Part shown: piece by piece, positions 35,655 to 43,735 of the stretch | Position numbering within the stretch: position 1 is the first letter of the stretch | How the letters are laid out: each line of letters opens with the position of its first letter | Assembly (NCBI RefSeq): GCF_040543805.1 | Contig: NZ_JBEUMS010000015.1 | Span: 1 to 64,000 of the forward strand | Direction of reading: 5' to 3' | Length of the DNA: 64,000 nucleotides | Origin: Arcicella rosea | GTDB lineage: Bacteria > Bacteroidota > Bacteroidia > Cytophagales > Spirosomataceae | Program-made: the position numbers and the translations under genes | Notes under the pieces: model-generated | The model's input: only the letters and a program-made list of their open reading frames with translations | Told to the model about the DNA's origin: nothing | Databases searched by the model: none

Positions 35655-36092
35655 ATGAAAGTACGTCCAAGTGTAGCCATTATAGAAAATGAAAAGGTAT
35701 TATTAATGCGTTATCGTTATGGCGATACCGATGTTTTTAATCTGCCCGGTGGAAATGTAGATGCTGGCGAAACGCTTACAGATACACTTATCAGAGAATT
35801 ACAAGAAGAATTAGGCATACAAATTGCCGTTGGAGAAATGCTGGTGGCTGGCGAAGTAATTTTGCCACAACAAAAAACAGATGTATTACACTGTGTTTTT
35901 AAAGCTAGCATTATAGAGGGAACTCCTATACTGAATGCCAAAGAAACCTCTGCATTAGAAGTCCTTTGGCAACCAATTACTTCATTAAATCAATTGGCGA
36001 TGTACCCGAATGTATCGGATGATTTACAAGTAATTTTAGTAGAAAATAAAGGTTTTGAATATCTGGGAAGACTAGACCAAGTTTGGTATTGA
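35655..36092 (+). CDS. NUDIX hydrolase
   Basis: 145 residues. The Nudix box is complete: GGNVDAGETLTDTLIRELQEELGI (residues of about 34-57) with the REQEE-type metal ligands. NUDIX enzymes cleave nucleoside diphosphates linked to other groups; the substrate cannot be told. The leading gap has words like ATTCACAACTCATTATTCAC. It converges with the SDR gene, 19 bp apart. Confidence 0.92.
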   Translation: MKVRPSVAIIENEKVLLMRYRYGDTDVFNLPGGNVDAGETLTDTLIRELQEELGIQIAVGEMLVAGEVILPQQKTDVLHCVFKASIIEGTPILNAKETSALEVLWQPITSLNQLAMYPNVSDDLQVILVENKGFEYLGRLDQVWY

Positions 36093-36111
36093 TACTTCGG
36101 ATAAATCAAGA

Positions 36112-36900
36112 TTACATACAAGTTAATCTTCCTCCATCCACAGGTAAATTCACACCATTGATGTATGCTGCGGCGGGACTGCATAAAAAGGCTACCGCTG
36201 CTCCAAATTCTTCTGCTTCGCCGAATCTTCCTGCTGGAATATCCGATTGAAATACTTTTTCCATCTCTTCTTTTTCCAAACCAGCCGCATTTGCTCTGGC
36301 ATTTACCACAAAGTCTAAACGTGCTGTTTTGGTATAACCCGGCAAAACATTATTGACCGTAATGCCGAATTGTCCTAACTCATTTGCCAAGGTTTTTGAC
36401 CAAGAAGCCACCGCTCCACGAGTAGTATTCGATACGCCCAAGCCATTGATTGGTTGTTTTACCGAAGTAGAAATCACATTAATAATTCTACCAAAACCTG
36501 CTACTTTCATACTTGGTACGCAAGCTTGAACCAAAATATGGTTACAAATTAAATGATTAGAAAATGCCTGTGTAAATTCTTCAATTTTAGCTTCTAAAAT
36601 CGCTCCTCCTGCTGGTCCGCCCGTATTATTGACTAAAATATGAACCTTTGGATTTGCCTCAAGATGTTTTTCAATACCTGCTTTTACTTCTTCTGGCTTA
36701 GAAAAATCAGCGACAAAATAAGTATGTTGCTGTCCTTTTGAACTATCCAAGCTTTTAAGAGTTTCCTTGAGTGTGTCTTCGTTTCTAGCAACCAAGGTTA
36801 CGTTTGCTCCAAGTAAAGCTAACTCAATAGCCGAAGCTCGCCCAAGCCCTTGCGTACTGCCACATACAATAGCGTTTTTATCAGTTAAATCTAAATTCAT
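36112..36900 (-). CDS. SDR family oxidoreductase with atypical active site
   Basis: 262 residues. Classic SDR Rossmann fold with GSTQGLGRASAIEL (NAD(P) loop), VNNTGGPAGG and the C-terminal NGVNLPVDGG. The usual catalytic YxxxK is not present: the region after the catalytic Ser (ISTSV) reads VSNTTRGAVASWSKTLA, with Asn and Arg in place of Tyr and Lys. This occurs in a subgroup annotated as 3-oxoacyl-ACP reductase-like. Activity uncertain. Confidence 0.88.
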   Translation of the reverse strand: MNLDLTDKNAIVCGSTQGLGRASAIELALLGANVTLVARNEDTLKETLKSLDSSKGQQHTYFVADFSKPEEVKAGIEKHLEANPKVHILVNNTGGPAGGAILEAKIEEFTQAFSNHLICNHILVQACVPSMKVAGFGRIINVISTSVKQPINGLGVSNTTRGAVASWSKTLANELGQFGITVNNVLPGYTKTARLDFVVNARANAAGLEKEEMEKVFQSDIPAGRFGEAEEFGAAVAFLCSPAAAYINGVNLPVDGGRLTCM

Positions 36901-37016
36901 GTTTTAAGGAAATTAAATATATTACACTACTTTTACTTTAGCTCATGGATATGATTATCTCATAAACCTCAAACTTTAATCTCATAAACTTTAAACGAGT
37001 ATTCACCAACAAAGAT

Positions 37017-37733
37017 ATGCCAGATTTATCATTTAGAAGTACCGAAAAAGAACTGATTGACGACTTAGATTTAGATAATGATGCCCTCCGTCAGAATTTG
37101 GAAGAATTGGCAATCATCAATCAATACTTGGGCGGAAACCAAGTAACGATTAGCGGATTGGAAACTGTTCTAAAGGTTTCAAAGCCAACACAAACTACTT
37201 ATAAAATAGCAGATTTGGGCTGTGGTGGCGGAGATATGCTGATGGTAATTGCTAAATGGGCAAGAAAAAAGCAATTAAAAACAACACTGATTGGCATTGA
37301 TGCCAACGATTTTATGATTGAATTTGCAAAAAAAAGAACGGCTCAATTTCCAGAAATAACGTATTTACATCAAAATATTTTTGCGAGAGAATTTCAAGAA
37401 CATTCTTTCGATATTGTTACGATGACGCTCTTTTGTCATCATTTTGATGACGAAAGTTTAGTAAAATTACTCAAGCAACTCAAACAGCAAAGTCGTTTGG
37501 CGATTGTGATTAACGACATTCACCGACATTGGTTTGCCTATCATTCCATCGCTTGGATTACCAAATTATTCTTAAAATCGTACTTAGTAAAAAACGACGC
37601 AAAGCTTTCAGTGTGGCGAGCCTTCCGAAAATCAGATTTAGAAAACATCATTCAACAAGCAGGTTTTACTCGCTTTTCTATCAAATGGAAATGGGCTTTT
37701 CGTTGGGAAGTGGTTTTGTTTTGTGAGGAATAA
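37017..37733 (+). CDS. Class I SAM-dependent methyltransferase
   Basis: 238 residues, cytoplasmic. Motif I is IADLGCGGGDMLMV, with IGIDANDFMIEFA next and DIVTMTLFCHHFDDESL (post-I). UbiE/methylase 11-like. In Bacteroidota similar genes sit beside type III polyketide synthase and reductase genes, but neither is here. Substrate unknown. Confidence 0.85.
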   Translation: MPDLSFRSTEKELIDDLDLDNDALRQNLEELAIINQYLGGNQVTISGLETVLKVSKPTQTTYKIADLGCGGGDMLMVIAKWARKKQLKTTLIGIDANDFMIEFAKKRTAQFPEITYLHQNIFAREFQEHSFDIVTMTLFCHHFDDESLVKLLKQLKQQSRLAIVINDIHRHWFAYHSIAWITKLFLKSYLVKNDAKLSVWRAFRKSDLENIIQQAGFTRFSIKWKWAFRWEVVLFCEE

Positions 37734-37750
37734 TTACAAGGGAGTGTCCA

Positions 37751-37816
37751 CTCATAGCATGACTGATAGAATACTTTGATGCTCAAAATAACCCAATGAG
37801 TCATGCCATGAGTATT
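37751..37816. repeat. Hairpin built from ACTCATGGCATGACT words
   Basis: ACTCATAGCATGACT (37751-37765) and the complement AGTCATGCCATGAGT (37799-37813) differ at one position from perfect pairing, 33 bp apart. The same word makes a tight palindrome at 21551-21583, and a related one (ACTAATGGCATGACT, inverted) is near 101-115. Confidence 0.55.
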
Positions 37817-37889
37817 ATGAATAAGCCAATTTTATTACATTTGTTTTACTCTTTATCATGAAAGAGTATTTTAATAATCCCCCAAAACT

Positions 37890-38648
37890 ATGAAATCACT
37901 CATTATTCTTGCTACAATTTTTACTATTTCTGCGAGTTGTTTTAATTCAAATGTTCCAAATTCGGATGCAAAGCCTGTGAGTCATGATGCTTGGACGACT
38001 TTGCTTAAAAAGTATGTAAACACCAATGGAATGGTGAATTATAAAGCTTTTCAAAAAGATTCTGTCGCTTTGAATAAGTATTTGGAAATGCTATCAAAAA
38101 ACACACCCAACGAAAAAACTTGGACGAAAGATGAGCAATTGGCTTATTGGATTAATGCTTATAATGCTTTTACGGTACAACTGATTCTAAGAAATTATCC
38201 TCTGAAAAGTATCAAGGACATTGTTAAAGTAAACATTACTTATATCAATTCTCCTTGGGATATAAAATTCATCAATTTGATGGGGAAGAAATTTGATTTG
38301 AATGATATTGAAAATGGTATTATCCGTAAAAAATTTGATGAGCCACGCATTCATTTTGCTCTAGTTTGTGCGGCGATTTCTTGTCCAAAACTAAGAAATG
38401 AAGCCTTTACGTCCACTGCACTCGACGAACAATTAACCGATCAAGCCATAGATTTCTTGAATGACAACAAGAAAAATGTAGTCTCAGCCAAAGGAGCAAA
38501 TCTGTCAAGTATTTTTGATTGGTACAAAGGCGATTTCACCAAGAAAATGTCTTTACAAGCTTTTGTTAATCAATACGCCAAAGTAAAAATGCCCACAGAT
38601 GGCAAAATTCAATTCGTTAATTATAACTGGGTATTGAATGGGCTTTGA
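37890..38648 (+). CDS. DUF547 domain secreted protein
   Basis: 252 residues with a short signal and possible lipobox (FTISASCFN, Cys 17). DUF547 blocks: AYWINAYNAFTVQLILRNYP, SPWDIKFINLMGK, LNDIENGIIRKKFDEPRIHFALVCAAISCP and the final FVNYNWVLNG. Function unknown; members are widespread in Bacteroidota and Proteobacteria. Confidence 0.92.
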   Translation: MKSLIILATIFTISASCFNSNVPNSDAKPVSHDAWTTLLKKYVNTNGMVNYKAFQKDSVALNKYLEMLSKNTPNEKTWTKDEQLAYWINAYNAFTVQLILRNYPLKSIKDIVKVNITYINSPWDIKFINLMGKKFDLNDIENGIIRKKFDEPRIHFALVCAAISCPKLRNEAFTSTALDEQLTDQAIDFLNDNKKNVVSAKGANLSSIFDWYKGDFTKKMSLQAFVNQYAKVKMPTDGKIQFVNYNWVLNGL

Positions 38649-38658
38649 TTGGGGAAAA

Positions 38659-38768
38659 ACTAGTCGTAGAAAGGATTTCCCCTACGGACTAAAATATCAA
38701 AAAGAGTTATACCTTCTTTGATTTAGGAATCACAAAACAGGTCTTCAATGTCATGAAATATCTAACGA
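38659..38768 (+). repeat. Direct repeat module, upstream copy
   Basis: Contains the blocks ACTAGTCGT, CCCCTACGGACTAAAAT, AAAGAG and a single 42-bp unit (38727-38768, starts GAATCACAAAA). The same blocks in the same order recur at 39471-39597. The unit covers the first ATG (38753) of the next gene's frame. Confidence 0.65.
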
Positions 38769-38776
38769 AGGTTCAA

Positions 38777-39475
38777 ATGTTCAAAATCACTGTAGCAATA
38801 TATTTTTGGGTATCCTTCTATGTCTTATGTTGCAATGCACAAAACAACACATTCTTTGTTTCAAGATTGAATACCAAAGCAGAAAAAAACGTTTCTCACA
38901 TTGCATCGTTAGATACCAATAATAAACATACGTCTAAACTTAATAACTTTAGAATAAGCTTAATAGACAAGAATGAGACAGATTATTTATTATCTATTTA
39001 CTCAAAAGATAACAGATTGATTTACAAAAGTATCTGCCAAGGCATATCAAAAATTTATGAGGACTCCATTGGGGTTTATTTTGTAGAGTATTCTTTATTC
39101 ACAGAAGATGGGCATACAGAAGGAAAAATTATTACTCTTAATTCGTTTAAACAGAACATTCTCAAAAGTAAAAATAGCTACAGTAATTGTACTAATCCAT
39201 TTAGATTGAATGATAAGCTTTATGTAATTTCTGATATGAAATTATTACAGTTAAACAGGCATTTGGATATTGAATCTCGAATGAAAATTTACTTGTATAA
39301 ATCTCATAAGGTAGTTAATACAAGCTATGCAGATAATTATTTATTCTGTGACATAGACAATAAAAATAACGAAATAAGCATCAACTTTACGCCCGACCGT
39401 ACAAAATTAAGTTGTAAAATATATACAGGACAGCTTAACATTAATTCATCTCATATTAATATAATCTTCAACTAG
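38777..39475 (+). CDS. Secreted protein of unknown function bounded by direct repeats
   Basis: 232 residues from MFKITVAIYFWVSFYVLCCNAQ, a good signal peptide. The body is beta-rich and Asn/Lys-rich with Cys at a few places; no motif recognised. An ATG at 38753 lies inside a 42-bp repeat copy, so 38777 is preferred. The stop TAG (39473) is inside the downstream repeat (ACTAGTCGT). This suggests a self-contained cassette. AT content is higher than in nearby genes. Confidence 0.65.
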   Translation: MFKITVAIYFWVSFYVLCCNAQNNTFFVSRLNTKAEKNVSHIASLDTNNKHTSKLNNFRISLIDKNETDYLLSIYSKDNRLIYKSICQGISKIYEDSIGVYFVEYSLFTEDGHTEGKIITLNSFKQNILKSKNSYSNCTNPFRLNDKLYVISDMKLLQLNRHLDIESRMKIYLYKSHKVVNTSYADNYLFCDIDNKNNEISINFTPDRTKLSCKIYTGQLNINSSHINIIFN

Positions 39476-39778
39476 TCGTGGGCTTTCTGGAACTCCCCGT
39501 AGGTTTTTCCTACGTCCTAAAATGGAAAGAGCGTCTCGCTCGCCCTATGATTCAGGAATCACAAAATAGGTCTTCGATGACATAAAACATCTCTCAGGAA
39601 TCACAAAATAGGTCTTCGATGACACAAAACATCTCTCGGGAATCACAAAACAAGTCTTCGATGACACAAAACATCTCTCGGGAATCACAAAATAGGTCTT
39701 CGATGACACAAAACATCTCTCGGGAATCACTTTACATCTCTCCGATGACATAAAATATCTCTCAGGAATCACAAAAAA
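39471..39778 (+). repeat. Repeat module and 42-bp tandem array A
   Basis: After the ACTAGTCGT/CTAAAAT module, GAATCAC recurs at 39556, 39598, 39640, 39682, 39724 and 39766, an exact 42-bp period with five full units and a partial one. Each unit holds GTCTTCGATGAC and TCTCGGGA cores, about 20 bp apart. A 75-codon open frame on the minus strand is produced by the array and is not a gene. Confidence 0.85.
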
Positions 39779-39925
39779 ACTTTCGCTTCCCCTCTTTTCA
39801 AAAAACTTTCAGCCCAATTATTAGTTGATACAATTTAGCTATTAATATACAATTCCCTAATACTGTTTTCGGGTTTTGCTCAATCATTCTCAAAACTATT
39901 GCCGATTATTGCAATCTTAAATTTC

Positions 39926-41326
39926 ATGAAAATACTCCTTTGGTTTCGCAACGATTTACGTGTTCACGACCATGAAGCTTTGTTCAAAGCTTCACAAAAA
40001 ACGGCTCAAGTATTTCCGCTTTATGTACTCGACCCCAGAATTTCACAAGAAATGCCGATGGGATTTCCCAAAACTGGCAATTTGCGTACTCAATTCCTTG
40101 TTGAATCGCTTGAAAACCTTCGTAAAAATCTCCAAAGTATTGGCTCGAACTTAATTATCAGGATTGGGCATCCTGAAGAAATCATTCCACAATTAGCGAA
40201 AGAATTGTTGATTGATGAAGTATTTGTTTCGGAAGAAGTAACTTCTGAAGAAACGGACACAGATACTTCGGTAGAAATTGCTTTGAAAAAAGAAGGCATC
40301 AAAATGAAGTTTTTCTGGCAAGCTACGCTCTATCATTTGGATGATTTGCCCATGGAGATTGAAAATTTGCCTAATATTTTCACCCAGTTTAGAAACCAAG
40401 TAGAAAAAGCGACCAAAGTAAGAAGTACTTTTCCGATTCCTAAAAATCTTAATTTCTCAAACACGATTGACATTCGTGAATTGCCAAAGCTTGATTTTCC
40501 CAAAACAAATCAGCAATTGTACAAAGGTGGCGAAGACGAAGCCTTAAAAAGATTGGAGGAATATTTTTGGCAAAAAGACTTGTTAAAAGTATATAAAGAA
40601 ACTCGCAATGGAATGTTGGGTTTGGATTATTCTTCTAAATTCTCGCTTTGGCTGGCAAATGGCTGTATTTCGCCAAGATATATTTACGAACAAGTAAAAA
40701 AATATGAAGCCGAACGAACCCAAAATGATTCTACATATTGGTTGATTTTTGAATTACTTTGGCGTGATTATTTCCGTTTTGTGGCTTTGAAGTATGGCAA
40801 CAAAATCTTTTTTGAAAAGGGTATTCAAGGCAAAACCGTTGTTTGGAAACAGCATAAAGGTATTTTTGAAAAGTGGAGATTGGGCGAAACGGGCGTTCCC
40901 TTGATTGATGCTAATATGAAAGAATTGTTGGAAACGGGTTTTATGTCGAACCGTGGGCGACAAAATGTAGCGAGTTTTCTGGTAAAAGATTTACAAATAG
41001 ATTGGCGTTGGGGTGCGGCTTGGTTTGAAAGTCAATTGATAGATTACGACGTTTGCTCTAACTGGGGCAATTGGCTTTACGTGGCGGGTATCGGCAACGA
41101 CCCACGTGAAAACCGTTATTTTAATATTCTGAAACAAGCCAATAATTACGACCCCAAAGGCGAGTATGTAAAGTTTTGGCTACCAGTCTTAGCCGATGTT
41201 CCTGCCGAAAAAGTACATTCAGTGGCATTATTGACCGCCGAAGAACAAAGGGAATATCAAGTAAGCATAGGAGTAGATTATCCAAAAGCGATAGTTGATG
41301 TAAGGAAATGGAATATCAAAAAATAA
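39926..41326 (+). CDS. Cryptochrome DASH-family photolyase
   Basis: 466 residues from MKILLWFRNDLRVHDHEAL. DASH-type hallmarks are present: TGFMSNRGRQNVASFLVKDL, DYDVCSNWGNWLYVAGIGNDPREN, YDPKGEYVKFWLPVL and the loop ETRNGMLGLDYS. DASH proteins repair pyrimidine dimers in single-stranded or looped DNA and may act as blue-light sensors. A TTG start at 39899 adds nine residues with no homology support. Confidence 0.93.
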   Translation: MKILLWFRNDLRVHDHEALFKASQKTAQVFPLYVLDPRISQEMPMGFPKTGNLRTQFLVESLENLRKNLQSIGSNLIIRIGHPEEIIPQLAKELLIDEVFVSEEVTSEETDTDTSVEIALKKEGIKMKFFWQATLYHLDDLPMEIENLPNIFTQFRNQVEKATKVRSTFPIPKNLNFSNTIDIRELPKLDFPKTNQQLYKGGEDEALKRLEEYFWQKDLLKVYKETRNGMLGLDYSSKFSLWLANGCISPRYIYEQVKKYEAERTQNDSTYWLIFELLWRDYFRFVALKYGNKIFFEKGIQGKTVVWKQHKGIFEKWRLGETGVPLIDANMKELLETGFMSNRGRQNVASFLVKDLQIDWRWGAAWFESQLIDYDVCSNWGNWLYVAGIGNDPRENRYFNILKQANNYDPKGEYVKFWLPVLADVPAEKVHSVALLTAEEQREYQVSIGVDYPKAIVDVRKWNIKK

Positions 41327-41452
41327 ATGAAAAGGGTTTTTGACCGTTCAAAATCAAAAAACAAATATTCAGCATAGAAGTAATGCAGGCGCTGAAAAAA
41401 TATCTACATTTGAAACAGTTTTACAGAGTGGTATAATTATTTTACCTTTGTA

Positions 41453-41460
41453 ATACATCA
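41453..41460 (+). promoter_or_regulatory. Promoter -7 box for lemA operon
   Basis: TACCTTTG fits TAnnTTTG, 26 bp before the ATG at 41487. No clear -33. Confidence 0.45.
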
Positions 41461-41486
41461 CATATTCACATTAAATAATTAAAACT

Positions 41487-42074
41487 ATGTCAAAAGGACT
41501 TCTTATTGGATTAGGTGTTGCCGCATTATTGTTATTCTGGGGTATTGGTGTCAGAAACGGCATGGCGACCGAAAATCAGGAGGTTGAAGCATCTTGGGCG
41601 AAAGTACAAACTGCTTATCAACGTCGTGCAGATTTGATTCCAAATTTAGTAAAAACGGTTCAAGGAGTAGCCAACTTTGAAAAAAGTACTTTAACCGATG
41701 TAATCAATGCACGTGCGAGTGCAAGCCAGATTAAATTAGACGCTAAGGATTTAACGCCTGAAAATATGCAGAAATATCAAGCGGCACAAAGCCAGTTAAG
41801 TGGCTCATTATCTCGTTTGATGGTTGTTGCAGAAAGTTATCCACAACTGAAAGCTACTGAGAGTTTCTCGGAATTACAGTCGCAATTAGAAGGAACTGAA
41901 AACCGTATCAAAGAAGAGCGTGACCGTTTCAACGATACTGTAAAAGGTTATAACAACAAAATTGTTACTTTCCCGAATAGCTTAATTGCAAGTTTTTCAG
42001 GATTCACAACCAAAGGCTATTTTGAAGCTGACGCTGGCGCATCAAAAGCTCCAACTGTTGATTTTGGAAAATAG
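41487..42074 (+). CDS. LemA family protein
   Basis: 195 residues with one N-terminal membrane segment (GLLIGLGVAALLLFWGIGV) and a four-helix soluble part: VEASWAKVQTAYQRRADLIPNLVKTV is the family signature, with ENRIKEERDRFNDTVKGYN and FPNSLIASFSGF. Followed by two TPM-domain genes, the usual LemA-TPM-TPM arrangement of unknown but membrane-associated function. Confidence 0.95.
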   Translation: MSKGLLIGLGVAALLLFWGIGVRNGMATENQEVEASWAKVQTAYQRRADLIPNLVKTVQGVANFEKSTLTDVINARASASQIKLDAKDLTPENMQKYQAAQSQLSGSLSRLMVVAESYPQLKATESFSELQSQLEGTENRIKEERDRFNDTVKGYNNKIVTFPNSLIASFSGFTTKGYFEADAGASKAPTVDFGK

Positions 42075-42093
42075 TTTTTCGATGAAATAGCAC

Positions 42094-42140
42094 AAGGCGA
42101 AAAGCAGAAAACAAGATAAATTTTCGCTTTTCGCCTTTTT
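42094..42140 (+). terminator. Terminator-like hairpin after lemA
   Basis: AAGGCGAAAAGC (42094-42105) pairs with GCTTTTCGCCTT (42126-42137), followed by T residues. If active it would reduce transcription into the TPM genes. Confidence 0.65.
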
Positions 42141-42344
42141 TATTGAGTGAATTAGTGATTGAGTGAGTTAGTGATTTTTTTGAGTTGTGAGTTATCAATT
42201 AGTGAATTGTGAATTAGTGAAAATATGTTTTATAATAATCACTAATTCAGTGACCCACTCAATCACTCATTAAAAAAATCACTAACTCACAATTCACTCA
42301 ATCACTTATTAAAAAATCACTAATTCACAATTCACTAATTCACT
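42141..42344. repeat. Large inverted word array (GTGAATTAGTGAGTTAGTGATTGAG type)
   Basis: The left arm 42141-42224 and right arm 42240-42344 are built from the same words in opposite orientation, with a 15-bp AT-rich centre. It ends 8 bp before the next start codon. The vocabulary equals that of the arms around the four-helix-bundle gene, but no gene lies inside. Confidence 0.75.
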
Positions 42345-42352
42345 AAATAGAC

Positions 42353-42787
42353 ATGCCTCAGAACTTTTTTAATGAAGTACAGAAAGCACAGATTGTCAAG
42401 GCAATTCAGGCAGCAGAATTGAATAGTTCTGGAGAAATCCGATTGCATATCGAGAAGAATTGTCCCAAGCCAAACGTGTTAGATAGAGCCAAAGAAGTAT
42501 TTCAAGAAATTGGAATGACCAACACTGCACAACAAAATGGTGTACTCTTTTACTTGGCAGTTGAAGACCGAAAATTTGCAGTCATTGGCGATAAAGGAAT
42601 TGACAAAGTAGTACCTGATGATTTTTGGGAATCGACCAAAGAATTATTAAAAAGTCATTTTTCGCAAGGACTTTTTACCGAGGGATTCATCAAAGCAATT
42701 CATTTAGCTGGCGAACAGTTAAAACATTACTTTCCTTATCAAAAAGACGATACAAACGAATTGCCAGACGAAATTTCGTTTGGCTAA
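42353..42787 (+). CDS. TPM domain protein (YgcG-like, soluble)
   Basis: 144 residues, no signal peptide. TPM features: KAIQAAELNSSGEIRLHIE, NGVLFYLAVEDRKFAVIGDKGID and GFIKAIHLAGEQLKHYF. TPM domains are found in thylakoid and bacterial envelope proteins; phosphatase activity was reported for a plant member, not proven for this type. Second gene of the LemA unit. Confidence 0.9.
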   Translation: MPQNFFNEVQKAQIVKAIQAAELNSSGEIRLHIEKNCPKPNVLDRAKEVFQEIGMTNTAQQNGVLFYLAVEDRKFAVIGDKGIDKVVPDDFWESTKELLKSHFSQGLFTEGFIKAIHLAGEQLKHYFPYQKDDTNELPDEISFG

Positions 42788-42826
42788 ATAAGCCCAAACC
42801 TTTTCTGAGAAGGAAGGGATTTCTTT

Positions 42827-43612
42827 ATGAAGATGTTTAAGAAATTTTCAATTTATATACTCTGGACGCTCTTTAGTTTTTCACTATTGTCAGTTCATTC
42901 GCTTGTAATTGCACAAAATATTCCAGCCAAACCTAGTCCACAAAGATTAGTGAACGATTATGTGAATATTTTGACCAGTCCAGAACGAGAATCATTAGAG
43001 CAAAAACTCAGAGGTTATGCCGATTCTACCTCAACACAATTAACCATTGTAATTGTAAAAAACACAGGAGAATCTGACCCTTACGATTTTGCCATGAAAA
43101 TTGCGAAAGATTGGGGCGTTGGTCAGAAAGACAAAAACAATGGTTTAGTACTTTTATGGGCAACTGAAACTCGTAAAATCAGAATCGTAACGGGGCGAGG
43201 TATGGAAGCAACCATTACGGATGCCATTGCTAAAAGAATCATCAATCGAACACTTTCACCCAATTTCAAAGCAGGTTTATGGTACCAAGGTTTGGATGAA
43301 GCCACAACAGAAATGATGAGAAGAGCTTCTGGTGAATTTAAAGCAGATGAGAAAGATGATGGTGGAGGTTTTGGTTTCTTGTTCATTGTATTTATCATCG
43401 TAATTATCGTTTTAATCATTGCTTCACGCAACAGACGTGGTGGTGGTGGCGGCGGTTTTAACAGTGGCGGTTGGGGTGGACCAATCATTTTCACTGGTGG
43501 TGGTTTTGGCGGTGGACACTCTGGCGGAGGAAGTAGTGGTGGTGGTGGTTTCGACTTCGGCGGTTTCGGAGGTGGAGACTTTGGCGGTGGCGGTGCTGGC
43601 GGAGATTATTAA
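42827..43612 (+). CDS. TPM domain protein with Gly-rich tail
   Basis: 261 residues. Signal peptide or anchor (SLLSVHSLVIAQN), TPM domain of about residues 35-160 (NDYVNILTSPERESLEQKL, NNGLVLLWATETRKIRIVTGRGME), a membrane segment (FGFLFIVFIIVIIVLIIAS) and a Gly-rich tail with repeated GGGF. The same layout as E. coli YgcG. Anchored in the inner membrane, probably working with LemA. Confidence 0.92.
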   Translation: MKMFKKFSIYILWTLFSFSLLSVHSLVIAQNIPAKPSPQRLVNDYVNILTSPERESLEQKLRGYADSTSTQLTIVIVKNTGESDPYDFAMKIAKDWGVGQKDKNNGLVLLWATETRKIRIVTGRGMEATITDAIAKRIINRTLSPNFKAGLWYQGLDEATTEMMRRASGEFKADEKDDGGGFGFLFIVFIIVIIVLIIASRNRRGGGGGGFNSGGWGGPIIFTGGGFGGGHSGGGSSGGGGFDFGGFGGGDFGGGGAGGDY

Positions 43613-43630
43613 GCATAATAAACAATATAG

Positions 43631-43658
43631 GAAGGCTTCGTTTCGACGAGGCCTTTTC
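43631..43658 (+). terminator. Terminator after TPM gene
   Basis: AAGGCTTCGT/ACGAGGCCTT stem with one mismatch, 4-base loop TTCG and T-rich end, 20 bp after the stop. Confidence 0.75.
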
Positions 43659-43697
43659 TATTTCAGCCCTTGCTACAAGATTTATAATAATGTTTCG

Positions 43698-43705
43698 TAA
43701 TTTTG
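43698..43705 (+). promoter_or_regulatory. Promoter -7 box for gmhA
   Basis: TAATTTTG fits TAnnTTTG and contains the TTG (43703) that could be taken for a start codon. Its position supports the GTG start at 43736. Confidence 0.5.
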
Positions 43706-43735
43706 ATTAACATTAAAATAAACATAGAAAAATTC

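Noticed and set aside
38753..38776. Earlier ATG for the secreted protein
   Set aside because: It lies inside a degraded 42-bp repeat copy; the signal peptide starts naturally at 38777.
39545..39772. 75-codon open frame on the minus strand with 14-residue repeats
   Set aside because: It is a by-product of the 42-bp tandem array (42 is a multiple of 3). No start region, no homology-like composition, and the palindromes explain the conservation.
39556..39778. CRISPR array
   Set aside because: The 42-bp units are contiguous with no variable spacers, and no cas gene is present.
39899..39925. TTG start for cryptochrome DASH
   Set aside because: ATG at 39926 begins the conserved MKILLWFRNDLR.
43123..43494. 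Pro-rich frame opposite the TPM gene
   Set aside because: It is the complement of the Gly-rich tail codons, not a gene.
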